NCBI GenBank assembly: GCA_003569245.1
Contig: BGOM01000015.1
Location: forward strand, 1 to 64,000
From: Opitutia bacterium
GTDB taxonomy: Bacteria > Verrucomicrobiota > Verrucomicrobiia > Opitutales > UBA953
DNA length: 64,000 bases
Direction: 5' to 3'
Below are positions 53,335-61,761 of the stretch, in pieces. Both the position numbers and the translations under genes were made by a program. The notes below the pieces were generated by a model. That model searched no databases. It was not told the DNA's origin and was given only the letters and a program-made list of their open reading frames with translations. How positions within the stretch are numbered: position 1 is the first letter of the stretch; each line of letters opens with the position of its first letter.

Positions 53335-54318
53335 ATGGGCCGACTGCTTTCCCCGTTCCTGCTTCTGGTCCTGCTCGCCGGGTGCGCCACGACCGAGATC
53401 GACCCGCGCGTGCCGCTGCGCATCGAGCCGGTGATGCGGACGGTCCAGAACGACGAGGGCGAGTATGAGCTGCGGCTGGCGAGCCGCACGCTGGCGCCGC
53501 TGAACGGCCAGGGACCGAAGGTCCGCCTGGTGGCGGCGATCCACATCGCGTCCCGCGAGTACTACCGACAGGTGCAGACGATCCTCGACCAGGACACGGT
53601 GACGTTGTTCGAGGGGGTCTCGAACAAGAAGGATGACTTCAAGAAGCAGGGGCCGAGCCGCCGTCCGGAAGCCCTCTACACCAAGATGGCCGACGCCCTG
53701 GGCCTGATCTCGCAATACGAAGGGATCGACTACCGGCGGGAGCATTTCCACAACGCCGACCTGACGCAGGGCGAGATGCTGGCGCGGTTGCGCGGGGAGA
53801 CGTTGACGACCCCGAAGCCGGAAGGTCCCGACCAGGCGTTGGGGGCGCCGGCGAAGCAGGCCGAGGCGAAGTTCCAGACGATGATGGAGGCCATGAACGG
53901 CGGCGGCCTGATGGGAGCCATGGCGAATATCGGACTGACGTTCATCAAGTATAACCCGCGGCTACGTGCCACCGTGCTCCTCGGCATCATCGGGACCGAT
54001 CCGACCGCGAGCGAACAGACGATGGCCAAGCAATTGGGTGGCGAGTCAGGCAAACGCATCGCCCGGTTGATCGTCGAGGAACGCAACCAGGAGGCGATCT
54101 CCGGTCTGCGCCGCTTCATCGGCCAACGGAAGACCGGCGAGACCATCGCCGTCTTCTACGGGGCGGCGCACCTGAGCGGCATCGAGGACGCCCTCATCCG
54201 GCGTTTCGGCTATGTGCCCGAGAGCACCGAGTGGCTGGTGGCGGTGAAGGTCGACCCCGAGAAGGCCGGGCTCACGCCGGAGCAGACGCAGCAGGCGCTG
54301 AAGATGACGAGGAAGTAA
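53335..54318 (+). CDS. TraB/GumN-like lipoprotein
   Basis: The protein has 327 residues. Lipobox LLAGC (MGRLLSPFLLLVLLAGC) precedes a TraB/TIKI-type fold: VAAIHIASREYYRQVQTIL (~62-80), VTLFEGVSNKK, FHNADLTQGE and, near the C-terminus, AVFYGAAHLSGIEDALIRR. Members resemble erythromycin-esterase/ChaN-like folds; some are metal-dependent proteases. Conserved His and Glu are present. The substrate is unknown. Confidence 0.85.
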   Translation: MGRLLSPFLLLVLLAGCATTEIDPRVPLRIEPVMRTVQNDEGEYELRLASRTLAPLNGQGPKVRLVAAIHIASREYYRQVQTILDQDTVTLFEGVSNKKDDFKKQGPSRRPEALYTKMADALGLISQYEGIDYRREHFHNADLTQGEMLARLRGETLTTPKPEGPDQALGAPAKQAEAKFQTMMEAMNGGGLMGAMANIGLTFIKYNPRLRATVLLGIIGTDPTASEQTMAKQLGGESGKRIARLIVEERNQEAISGLRRFIGQRKTGETIAVFYGAAHLSGIEDALIRRFGYVPESTEWLVAVKVDPEKAGLTPEQTQQALKMTRK

Positions 54319-54324
54319 CTGACG

Positions 54325-54905
54325 GGATTAGTTGACCAGTTGACCAGTTGGCCCGTTGGCCGGAGGGCCAGAGGAGGCAGATACTAGCTGGCCGGTTGAC
54401 CAGCTGGCCAGGGGGCAAGGAGAAGAGTACTGAGTACGGAGTGCTGAGTACGGAGGGAAAAGACAGAGCATGCCGGCGGGGGTTGGCGGTTGGGGCGATG
54501 CGGCTACAGGTACACTCAGTACTCCGTACTCTGTCATCTGTACTCTGTCTCTTTCAGGTAGGGCTGACCGTCCTCGGTCGGCCGGTGTGTTGATCAGTTG
54601 GCCAGTTGACCGGAGCGGGAAGCAGAGTTGACCCGTTGACCGGTTGACCAGTTGGCAAAGGGGATGCAGGGACCAGCAGGGACGCTGGTCATTGCCTAAA
54701 GAGGCAATCGAGACAGCTAGGGCAGCACGCGGTGCTGCCCCTACCCGCGCGCAGAGCGCGCGCGACGCGGAAATAGCTGCGGTCGATGCAGCACTCTGTA
54801 CTCCGTCTGAAAGAGGCAAATGCAACGCCCCTTGCCCACTTGTCCACCGGCCAGCTGGCCAGCTTTGTCTCTACCTGCCCCTACCCGCGCGCAGGCGACG
54901 CCTTC
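54325..54905. repeat. Intergenic repeat mosaic 11
   Basis: F tandems (54330-54410), H-like 'tactgagtacggagtgctga' (~54425-54460), E fragment (~54478), 'tactctgt' G tandem (54520-54555), GTAG hairpin C (54557-54585), F (54590-54655), hairpin A variant ending 'ggtcattgcc' (54670-54695), hairpin B (54719-54744), and G/F-like modules to 54880. Confidence 0.8.
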
Positions 54906-54909
54906 GCGC

Positions 54910-56373
54910 TCACTTCCCTTTCTTGCCGCCTTTGCCGCCACCCTGGCCGCCACCTTGACCACCACCTTGACCACCGCCCTGACCGCCTTTGCCACCGCCG
55001 CGAGGTTCCTTGGCGTTGGGGTCGTAGGCGGGGTTTGGTTGGTTAGCGAGGAAAGCACCGGTCTCTTTTTGCCAGGTGAGGAGCTGTTTCTTGAGCTCCT
55101 CGAGCTTGGCCGGTTCGGACTTCGCGAGATCCTTGGACTCCGACGGGTCCTTCTTCACATCGTACAGCTCAAAGGTCGGCCCGGTGAACTTCATGATGAG
55201 TTTGTAGTCGCCGGCGCGCAGCAGGCTCATCGGCTCACCCTTGCCGATGTAGCAAGGGAAGTGCCAGAAGATCGCCGGCCGGTTGAGCGGCGCACCCGTC
55301 TTCAGCTGCTTCAGGAGACTCATGCCATCGGTCGGCTGACCTGCCGGCAGCGGTATGCCGGCCGCCTCCAGGATCGTCGGCATGAAGTCCATGCTCGCGA
55401 CCGGCTCGTCGAAGGACTTGCCGGCGGGAATCGTGCCCGGCCAGCTCACCGCGCCCGGCACCCGGATTCCGCCTTCGTAGAGCAGGCCCTTGCTCCCGCG
55501 GAGCGGATTGACCACGTAAGGCAGGCCCCCGTTGTCGGACGTGAAGATCACGAGCGTATCCTTGGTCAGCCCCAGCGACTCCAGCTTGGCCAGGATCCGG
55601 CCGATGTTGGCGTCGGCCGCCTCGACCGTGGCCGCGTATTCCGGGGTGATCCCCTTGTCCAGGCCCGTCGCCGCCCGCTTCTGGTATTTCGCGACCAGCT
55701 CCGGCTTCGGGTCGAACGGTTCGTGCACCGAATGATCGGCGTAGTAGAGGAAGAAAGGCTTGGACTTATGCTGCTCGACCCAGGCCAGCGCCTCGTCGCA
55801 CAGCGCGTCGGACAGGTAACGACCCTGCGCGTCGCGGTAGGCGTCTTTCGCGAAGTTCACGTCGTCCGGGCGCTTGTAGACCTCGAACCCGCGCCCCGTC
55901 GGCGAGCCGGTGGAGCCGTTACGGCCGCGGCCCAGGTTCCACATCCCGATCAGCGCGGTCGCGTACCCTTGGGACTTCAGGACATCGGCGACCGTCTTCG
56001 TGCCCGCCGGCAACTCGTCGTTTCCTTTGGTCGAAAGCACCTTCATGTGGGCCTGACCCGGCGCATAGCGATCGTCGACCACCGTGTAGACCCCGTGGCG
56101 CGGGGTGTACTGACCCGTCAGCAGGCAGGCGCGGGTCGGCGCGCAGTTGGGCGCGGACGCGTAGCACTGGTTGAACGTCGCCCCACCCTTCGCGATCTTG
56201 TCGATGTTCGGGGTGTCGATGTACTTGTTGCCCACGAACCCCGGATCGCGGTACCCCATGTCGTCCATCAGGATGAGGACGACGTTGGGCTGCTTCGCGC
56301 CGGCCGAGGCGGGCGCGAAGCAAAGGGCGAGCGCCAAGGCTAGGGCTAGGGCGAGGCGGGGAAGCAAGGCCAT
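54910..56373 (-). CDS. Secreted sulfatase
   Basis: The protein has about 487 residues from the ATG before ALLPRLALALALALAL; a GTG 15 bp upstream (56388) overlaps the phosphoesterase stop as GTGA and is an alternative coupled start. After the signal peptide come the metal-binding VVLILMDDMGYRDPG and the formylglycine motif C-A-P-T-R (~76). Then AHMKVLSTKGNDELPAG and FTSDNGGLPYVVNPLRGSKG follow. The last ~30 residues are an unusual Gly/Gln/Lys repeat (GGQGGGQGGG). It cleaves sulfate esters outside the cytoplasm. Substrate unknown. Confidence 0.93.
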   Translation of the reverse strand: MALLPRLALALALALALCFAPASAGAKQPNVVLILMDDMGYRDPGFVGNKYIDTPNIDKIAKGGATFNQCYASAPNCAPTRACLLTGQYTPRHGVYTVVDDRYAPGQAHMKVLSTKGNDELPAGTKTVADVLKSQGYATALIGMWNLGRGRNGSTGSPTGRGFEVYKRPDDVNFAKDAYRDAQGRYLSDALCDEALAWVEQHKSKPFFLYYADHSVHEPFDPKPELVAKYQKRAATGLDKGITPEYAATVEAADANIGRILAKLESLGLTKDTLVIFTSDNGGLPYVVNPLRGSKGLLYEGGIRVPGAVSWPGTIPAGKSFDEPVASMDFMPTILEAAGIPLPAGQPTDGMSLLKQLKTGAPLNRPAIFWHFPCYIGKGEPMSLLRAGDYKLIMKFTGPTFELYDVKKDPSESKDLAKSEPAKLEELKKQLLTWQKETGAFLANQPNPAYDPNAKEPRGGGKGGQGGGQGGGQGGGQGGGKGGKKGK

Positions 56374-56384
56374 GGGATAGCTGC

Positions 56385-58016
56385 TCACGCGTTCCGCGGT
56401 TTCACCTCGTAAGCATGGGCGATCATGCCGTGCTTGGTTTCCTTGGTCTCGTCCTTCGGCAGGAAGCAGCGGACATATTCCACCTTGGCCTGCTGCGGCG
56501 TGACCGTGACGCGGAGATACCCGGCGCTCGGGAGCTTCTTGCCCGACTGGTACCGATCCTCGTTGTAGGCGATGTAGCCGTGGTCGGACGGCATCGGGAG
56601 CTCCTGGTAGATGACCCCGTCCTTCTCCTGCTGGCAGTAGAGGTGGTCGTGTCCCTGGAAGAAGATGCTGACCTTGTGCTTGGCCATCAGCTGGTGGATC
56701 GGCAATTCCCAGCCCGGGCGCTTCTCCTTGAACGTCCCCTCACCCTTCTTGCCTTGGCCGCCCCACTCGTAGAGGTCCGCCTCATCGACACCGCCGCGGC
56801 CGGAACCCAGCACGTGATGGGCGAAGACGAACTTATGCTTCGCCTTGCTCGTCTCGAGCGTGCGCTTCAGCCACTGGTACTGGGCGTCGCCGATCGTGAT
56901 CCCCCACCAATCGCGGTTCTTCTTGTCGTCGCCCTTCGTCTCCTTGGCCTTGGCGCCGAACCCGCTGTCGACCAGCGCCGGCGAATGCCAGTAATTATCG
57001 AGCAGCACGAACAAGGCGTCGCCCCAGGTGAAGGCGCAGTAGCTCTTCAGGCGACCGATGTCCGGCAAGGTGGTGTCGCAACCCGTGTAGAAACCATCCG
57101 CGCCCGTCGTCGGAAACAGCCGGTTGCGCGCCACCTGCACGCCCACCGCCACGTCGCGACGCTCGTCGGTCTGCCGGTAGTTGAAGAGGGAGCCTTGCTC
57201 ATGGTTGCCGTTCATGAGGAAGACGCCGGCCTGCTGGCCCACGAGCCCGAGGAACGGCCGCTGCAGCAGGTACGGCTCGGTCAGGGCCTCGCGCGCGACC
57301 GTGCGCGCCTTGTCCACGCTGAAATCGTCACCGATGCAGATATGGAAATCCGGGCGGTCGGCCGAGGCCGCCTGCAGCGTACGCGCGTAGAGGTCCGGGT
57401 GGCTGCTCTGCGGACGCTCCGGATGGGAGTCGCCTTGGATCGTGAAGACGAAGCTGCTCCCCGGCGCGCGCTGGGTGGCGAACCGGCACTCGGGACGCGC
57501 GACGAAAGCGCCGGCGCCCGCCTTGCGGGACTGCAGCCGGTAGAAATATTCCGTGTTGGCGGCGAGCTGGTCGATGACCACCTCGACCGGCTCGCCTTTC
57601 GGCAGGACCAGCGGCCCCAGCTTGCGGGTGTACTTGCCCGGGGCCGTGCCCAGCTCGATCGTCGCCTCCATCGCCTCCTTCGCGAGGAGGCTCGCGGTCA
57701 CCGACTTGTCGGTCGCGCGACCGAGGATCACCGAGAGGCGGGCGAAATCGGCCAACGCCGCGGGCAGCACGTAGTCGCCCTGGAAGACCGGCCCGCGGGC
57801 CTTGGCCTGGTCGTCGCCGCCACCACCACCGCCGCCGCCCTTCCCTTTGCCCCCGCCCCCCTTGCCCTTCTTATCGCCCTCGGCGCCGCGCAGGACGGCC
57901 CAGCCGAAGGTCAGCGCCATGAGACTGACGAATTGGCGGCGGACGAAAGCGGGCACGCCGCGGCTCGTGCCGAAGAACGGGTTCGGTTTGGCGACGGGGT
58001 CGGGCGTGGGGCGCAT
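56385..58016 (-). CDS. Secreted metallophosphoesterase
   Basis: The protein has 543 residues. A signal-like RRQFVSLMALTFGWAVLRG is followed by a Lys/Gly linker (~47-70, KGKGGGGKGKGGGGGGGG), an FN3-like N-terminal domain (~75-165), and the calcineurin-type core with QGDSHPE (~195), GDDF, GNHE (~270), AHH and GHDHLY. This is a purple-acid-phosphatase-like layout. It is co-transcribed with the sulfatase, whose start overlaps this stop. It likely releases phosphate in the periplasm or at the surface. Confidence 0.92.
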   Translation of the reverse strand: MRPTPDPVAKPNPFFGTSRGVPAFVRRQFVSLMALTFGWAVLRGAEGDKKGKGGGGKGKGGGGGGGGDDQAKARGPVFQGDYVLPAALADFARLSVILGRATDKSVTASLLAKEAMEATIELGTAPGKYTRKLGPLVLPKGEPVEVVIDQLAANTEYFYRLQSRKAGAGAFVARPECRFATQRAPGSSFVFTIQGDSHPERPQSSHPDLYARTLQAASADRPDFHICIGDDFSVDKARTVAREALTEPYLLQRPFLGLVGQQAGVFLMNGNHEQGSLFNYRQTDERRDVAVGVQVARNRLFPTTGADGFYTGCDTTLPDIGRLKSYCAFTWGDALFVLLDNYWHSPALVDSGFGAKAKETKGDDKKNRDWWGITIGDAQYQWLKRTLETSKAKHKFVFAHHVLGSGRGGVDEADLYEWGGQGKKGEGTFKEKRPGWELPIHQLMAKHKVSIFFQGHDHLYCQQEKDGVIYQELPMPSDHGYIAYNEDRYQSGKKLPSAGYLRVTVTPQQAKVEYVRCFLPKDETKETKHGMIAHAYEVKPRNA

Positions 58017-58084
58017 GGCGAAGGCTTGGTGGACGGGTAGCGTGACAATTATAGTAAACCCGAGATTAAGAGGAAGTTAAGGGG

Positions 58085-58418
58085 CGGAGTGGGCGGTGGG
58101 GGTGAGGAAGGCGGAGGGCTGGGTCGAGGGGAGAGTCGAGGAGAGGGTCGAGGGTTGAGTCGATGTTGGAGTCGAGGGGAGGCGGATACTAGTTGACCGG
58201 TTGACCAGTTGGCCGGTTGGCCGGAGGGGGAAGCAGGGACCAACAGGGACGCTGGTCATTACCGGCGCGAATGGTGTTCGCGGGAGAGACAGCTAGGGCA
58301 GCACGCGGTGCTGCCCCTACCCGCGCGCAAAGCGCGCGATGTCAGAGGCAAACGCCGCGCCCCTTGCCCACGTGTCAACTGGCCAGCGTGTCCCCTCGCG
58401 AAGGCCGCGCCTTCGCGC
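58085..58418. repeat. Intergenic repeat mosaic 12
   Basis: H tandem (58100-58175), F tandem (58190-58222), hairpin A variant ending 'ggtcattacc' (58236-58262), E fragment, hairpin B (58297-58321), and an inverted 'cacgtgtcaactggccagcg' end directly before the esterase stop. No gene. Confidence 0.78.
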
Positions 58419-59363
58419 TCACTTCCAAATCCACTCGAGGGCCGAGGGGAGGGTCGCGGCGACGGCCTTGCCGTCGACGTGCCCGGCTTTCTTGCAGAAG
58501 ACGTACTGGTAGGCGTAGCCTTTCTGCGCGAGGACGGCAGCCATGCGTTCGTTGGCTTCGACCCAGTTATGGAAGGAAGGCGGCACGGGGCGGTCCCAAC
58601 CGTTGTCCTTCTCGCCGACCTGCAACCAGATACGGAGCGGCTTCTTCTCCGCCTTGGGGATGAGGCTCGCGTGGTATTCCCAGGCGCCATGCAGGGTCTT
58701 GGGGTCCTCGGGGTATTGCTGGTTCACGAAGGTTCCGGAGTAGCTCAGCACGCGACGGTAGAGATCGGGCCGATACCAGGCCATGGTGAGGGCCGCGGCC
58801 GCGCCGGAGCTGCCGCCCATCGCGGCGCGTTCTTCGGGCTTCTTGGTGAAGGTGACGCCCGTCTCCTTCGTGACACGCGGCAGGACTTCCGCCTCGATGA
58901 ACTCGGCGTACTTAGCCGAGAGCGTGTCGTACTCGAGGCCGCGCTGGCTGCCCTTGCTATCGCCGCCGCCGGATTCGACCAGCACGGCGACCTGCACCGG
59001 GACGCGCTTGGCGGCGATGAGGTTGTCGAGCGCGGTCGCGACGCGCTTGGTGTACCACGGGCCGTCGGTGACCAGAAGCAGACGCGCCGGCTGACCCGCG
59101 ACGTATTGGGCCGGGATGTAGACCTGGACCTTACGCTTATAAGGGACGACTTCACCGGGCTTATTCTTGGCGATGCCGGGATAGGCCGGACTCTCGGTCG
59201 AAAGCATCGTGAACTCCTTGATCGTGCCCTTGGGCACGCCGGGCTTCGCCGTCATCTCCGGGGCCGGGGCGTAGTCCGGCCCGATGGCCGAGTCGTTCGG
59301 GCCCGAGGCGCCGAACGCGAGCGCAGCGCAGGCGAGGGGGAGGAGGGGACGGAGGAGGGGCAT
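58419..59363 (-). CDS. Secreted esterase (alpha/beta hydrolase, enterochelin-esterase-like)
   Basis: The protein has 314 residues. The signal peptide is MPLLRPLLPLACAALAFG. An alpha/beta hydrolase domain fills ~90-314: VYIPAQYVAGQPARLLLVTD, nucleophile elbow MGGSSGAAA (~190, Ser), GEKDNGWD, and the likely catalytic His in KKAGHVDGK near the end. This is the putative-esterase (IroE/Fes-like) family. It acts outside the cytoplasm on an unknown ester. Confidence 0.88.
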   Translation of the reverse strand: MPLLRPLLPLACAALAFGASGPNDSAIGPDYAPAPEMTAKPGVPKGTIKEFTMLSTESPAYPGIAKNKPGEVVPYKRKVQVYIPAQYVAGQPARLLLVTDGPWYTKRVATALDNLIAAKRVPVQVAVLVESGGGDSKGSQRGLEYDTLSAKYAEFIEAEVLPRVTKETGVTFTKKPEERAAMGGSSGAAAALTMAWYRPDLYRRVLSYSGTFVNQQYPEDPKTLHGAWEYHASLIPKAEKKPLRIWLQVGEKDNGWDRPVPPSFHNWVEANERMAAVLAQKGYAYQYVFCKKAGHVDGKAVAATLPSALEWIWK

Positions 59364-59379
59364 GGGGATGGGGGGCGGG

Positions 59380-59600
59380 AGTACACAGTGCAGAGTACGG
59401 AGGGCTGAGTAGAGTGCTGAATCGAGTACAGAGTGCTGAATCGAGGGCTGAATCGATGGTAGCGTCGAGGATTGGGTCGATGGGGGAGTCGATGGGAGGC
59501 AGGGGATGCGGAGAGCCGCGGACCAGCGGGACGCTGGTCCCTACCTGAAGGGGCGAGCGGTGCGCCTCCGGCCAACGGTTCAGCTGGTCAACTCCGCGGG
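59380..59600. repeat. Intergenic repeat mosaic 13
   Basis: H/G-type tandem (59385-59500, 'gagtacagagtgctgaatcg' repeated), hairpin A (59520-59542), and a J-module fragment ('ttcagctggtcaactccgcg') near 59575. No gene. Confidence 0.75.
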
Positions 59601-59639
59601 AGCCCCCGGGTCCTCCGTCCCCCTGGGCCGCTTCTTCTA

Positions 59640-59873
59640 GAAACCTGTTGACGGGAAAGGCGGGCCGGGGATGATGACCGGCGATGTTGATACGGCGTCC
59701 ATCCTGCCACCTAGGGGCCAGCTTAAGCTGAGCCCCCGGAGCTGACGCGCCTATCGACCTAGGTCCGCAAGGACCCGATCACTCCCTCCCCTCCCGGGGA
59801 AGCCTTGGCGCCTTCGAGAACGTTCCGCGCACGTTCCCGGCGATTCCTCCCCGCGGACCAAATTCCAAAAAAC
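59640..59873 (+). other. Structured 5' region upstream of small coiled-coil gene
   Basis: This is not one of the repeat modules. It contains several possible RNA stems: GGGGC...GCCCC around AGCTTAAGCT (~59714-59738), GGTCC-GCAA-GGACC with a GNRA loop (59762-59775), and GAACGT/ACGTTC (59818-59836). The last stem lies ~40 nt before the start of the 57-aa gene. It could be a leader RNA or an ncRNA. No known class is matched. Confidence 0.35.
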
Positions 59874-60047
59874 ATGAACCTTACGAACGAGGCCATCCTC
59901 GCCCTTCTCCTTGAACTCAAAGCCGACATGGCTGAGATCAAGAGGGACGTCGCGGCGTTGAAGGCCGCCGACGCCAAGATCATCGCCAGAATCGAAGTAA
60001 TCGATGGCAAGATCAACATCCTCGCTGAGGTGTTGAACGTCATCTGA
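59874..60047 (+). CDS. Small coiled-coil protein (57 aa)
   Basis: The protein has 57 residues from the ATG before NLTNEAILALLLELKADMAE; the longer ORF begins inside the structured leader. It is one continuous amphipathic helix with heptads (IKRDVAALKAADAKIIARIE, VIDGKINILAEVLNVI), likely an oligomerising coiled coil. No family is known. It is a stand-alone gene between mosaics. Confidence 0.6.
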   Translation: MNLTNEAILALLLELKADMAEIKRDVAALKAADAKIIARIEVIDGKINILAEVLNVI

Positions 60048-60049
60048 AA

Positions 60050-60395
60050 AGTTAGTCGATCGGCCGGTTGGCCGGGGAGAGGCAGGGGGGAGTGCAGAGT
60101 CGAGGGGAGAGTCGAGGGGCGGGTCGATGGTTGAATCGAGGGCTGGGTCGATGGGGATACAGAGAGAGAGACACGGACCAGCGGGGACGCTGGTCCCTAC
60201 CTAAGAGTCCGTCGAGGCAGCTAGGGCAGCACGCGGTGCTGCCCCTACCCGCGCGCGGAGCGCGCGCCATGAGGCAAGAGCTACGCTCGATACAGCACTC
60301 GATTCAGCACTCTGTACTCTGTACTCCGGACTCCATCACAAAGAGGCAAAGGCAACGCCCCTTGCCCACGGGTCAACTGGCCAGCGTGTCCCCTC
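60050..60395. repeat. Intergenic repeat mosaic 14
   Basis: F (60058-60075), H tandem (60090-60155, 'gagtcgaggggagagtcgag'), hairpin A (60175-60201), hairpin B (60225-60250), a GCGCGC palindrome, G tandem (60280-60335), and a gtcaactggccagcg end at ~60370-60385, directly before the DUF1552 stop. No gene. Confidence 0.8.
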
Positions 60396-60398
60396 GCC

Positions 60399-61748
60399 TC
60401 AGCCCAGCTTCTTCAACTCGCCGGAACTGTCGCCGAACTGGACGTCGCGGATGTCCATGCGGTTGAGCATGGAGACCCAGAGGTTGTTAAGCGGGGTTTC
60501 CTTGCCGTACTGGATGCTGCGGCCCTGGCGGATCGTGCCGCAGCCGCGGCCGGCGAGGAGGATCGGCAGGTCGTCGTGGTTGTGGCGGTTGCCGTCGCCG
60601 TTGCCCGAACCGTAGACGATCATCGAGTGGTCGAGCAGCGTGCCGTCGCCTTCCTTGACCGACTTCAGGCGGTTGAGGAAGTAGGCGAGCTGCGTGGTAT
60701 GGAAAATATTGATGTCCTGGATCTTCGCCTTCTTCTCCGGGTCGCCGCCGTGGTGGGAGAGGTTGTGGTGACCCTCGCGCACATTGATGAACGGGTAGGA
60801 GCGGTTGCTGCCCTCGTTGGCGAAGACGAAGGTCGAGATACGAGTCGTGTCGGTCTGGAAGGCGAGGACGATGAGGTCGGCCAGCAGGCGGAGGTGCTCC
60901 TCGTAGCTCTGCGGGATGCCGGACGGCGGCTTGACGCCGGGGGGCAGCTTGGGCGCGCCCTGGGCGCCTGCCTTGGCGATGCGCAGCTCCATCTCGCGGA
61001 CCGCGGTGAAATACTCGTCGAGCTTGCGCTGGTCGTCGGCGCCGAGGCGCACGTTGAGCTCGCGGAAGTCGTCGCGCACGGCATCGAGGACGCTCTTGCG
61101 CTCGGCGTCGCGGCGGGCGCGCTCGAGGTCGGTGCCCGAGCCGAACAAGCGCTCGAAGATCAGCTTGGGGCTGACCTCCTTCGGCATCGGCTGGGTGGCG
61201 GAGCGCCAGGAGAGGTTGGACTCGTAGATGCAGCTGTAGCCGGAGTCGCAGCCGCCGGCCATCTTGCTGGAGTCGGCGCCGACCTCGAGCGAGGCCAGGC
61301 GCGTGCGGTCGCCGACGCGGGCGGCGGCGATCTGGTCGACGGACACGCCGACCTTGATGTTGGCGCCGTCGGTCTTGCGCGGCTGCGCGCCGGTCAGGTA
61401 GGCCGCCATCGCGCGGGCGTGGTCGCCGCCGCCGTCGCCGTGGGCGCGGGCCTTGTCGGCGGTGAGACCGGAGAGGACGGAGAAATCCTTGGAGAGATCC
61501 GCGAGCGGGCGGAGGATCGCCGGCAGCTTGGCAGGCAGCGCGCCCTCGGTCGGGATCTGCCAGCCCTCCGGGTTCACCCCGTTCGGGATGTACACGAAGG
61601 CCATGCGGTTGGGCGCGGCCTGGGCGATGGGCGTGTTGCCGGCGGCCCAGCTCGTCTGCACGCCCATCTGCTCGAGCCAAGGCAGGGCCATGGTGACGCC
61701 CAGTCCTTTGAGGACGGTGCGGCGGCTGAGGGTTTTCGCGGTGAACAT
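60399..61748 (-). CDS. Tat-exported DUF1552 protein
   Basis: The protein has 449 residues from the ATG before FTAKTLSRRTVLKGLG, a twin-arginine signal, which decides this start. The family hallmarks are VYIPNGVNPEGWQIP, a GGDHARAMAAYLTGAQP segment, VGVSVDQIAA, and the C-terminal EGHHNLSHHGGDPEKKAKI and MIVYGSGNGDGNRHNHDDLP. This family occurs next to DUF1592 cytochrome-type proteins in Planctomycetes and Verrucomicrobia. The enzymatic role is not established. It starts 13 bp after the DUF1592 stop. Confidence 0.95.
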   Translation of the reverse strand: MFTAKTLSRRTVLKGLGVTMALPWLEQMGVQTSWAAGNTPIAQAAPNRMAFVYIPNGVNPEGWQIPTEGALPAKLPAILRPLADLSKDFSVLSGLTADKARAHGDGGGDHARAMAAYLTGAQPRKTDGANIKVGVSVDQIAAARVGDRTRLASLEVGADSSKMAGGCDSGYSCIYESNLSWRSATQPMPKEVSPKLIFERLFGSGTDLERARRDAERKSVLDAVRDDFRELNVRLGADDQRKLDEYFTAVREMELRIAKAGAQGAPKLPPGVKPPSGIPQSYEEHLRLLADLIVLAFQTDTTRISTFVFANEGSNRSYPFINVREGHHNLSHHGGDPEKKAKIQDINIFHTTQLAYFLNRLKSVKEGDGTLLDHSMIVYGSGNGDGNRHNHDDLPILLAGRGCGTIRQGRSIQYGKETPLNNLWVSMLNRMDIRDVQFGDSSGELKKLG

Positions 61749-61761
61749 GGCGGGCGGGGGG

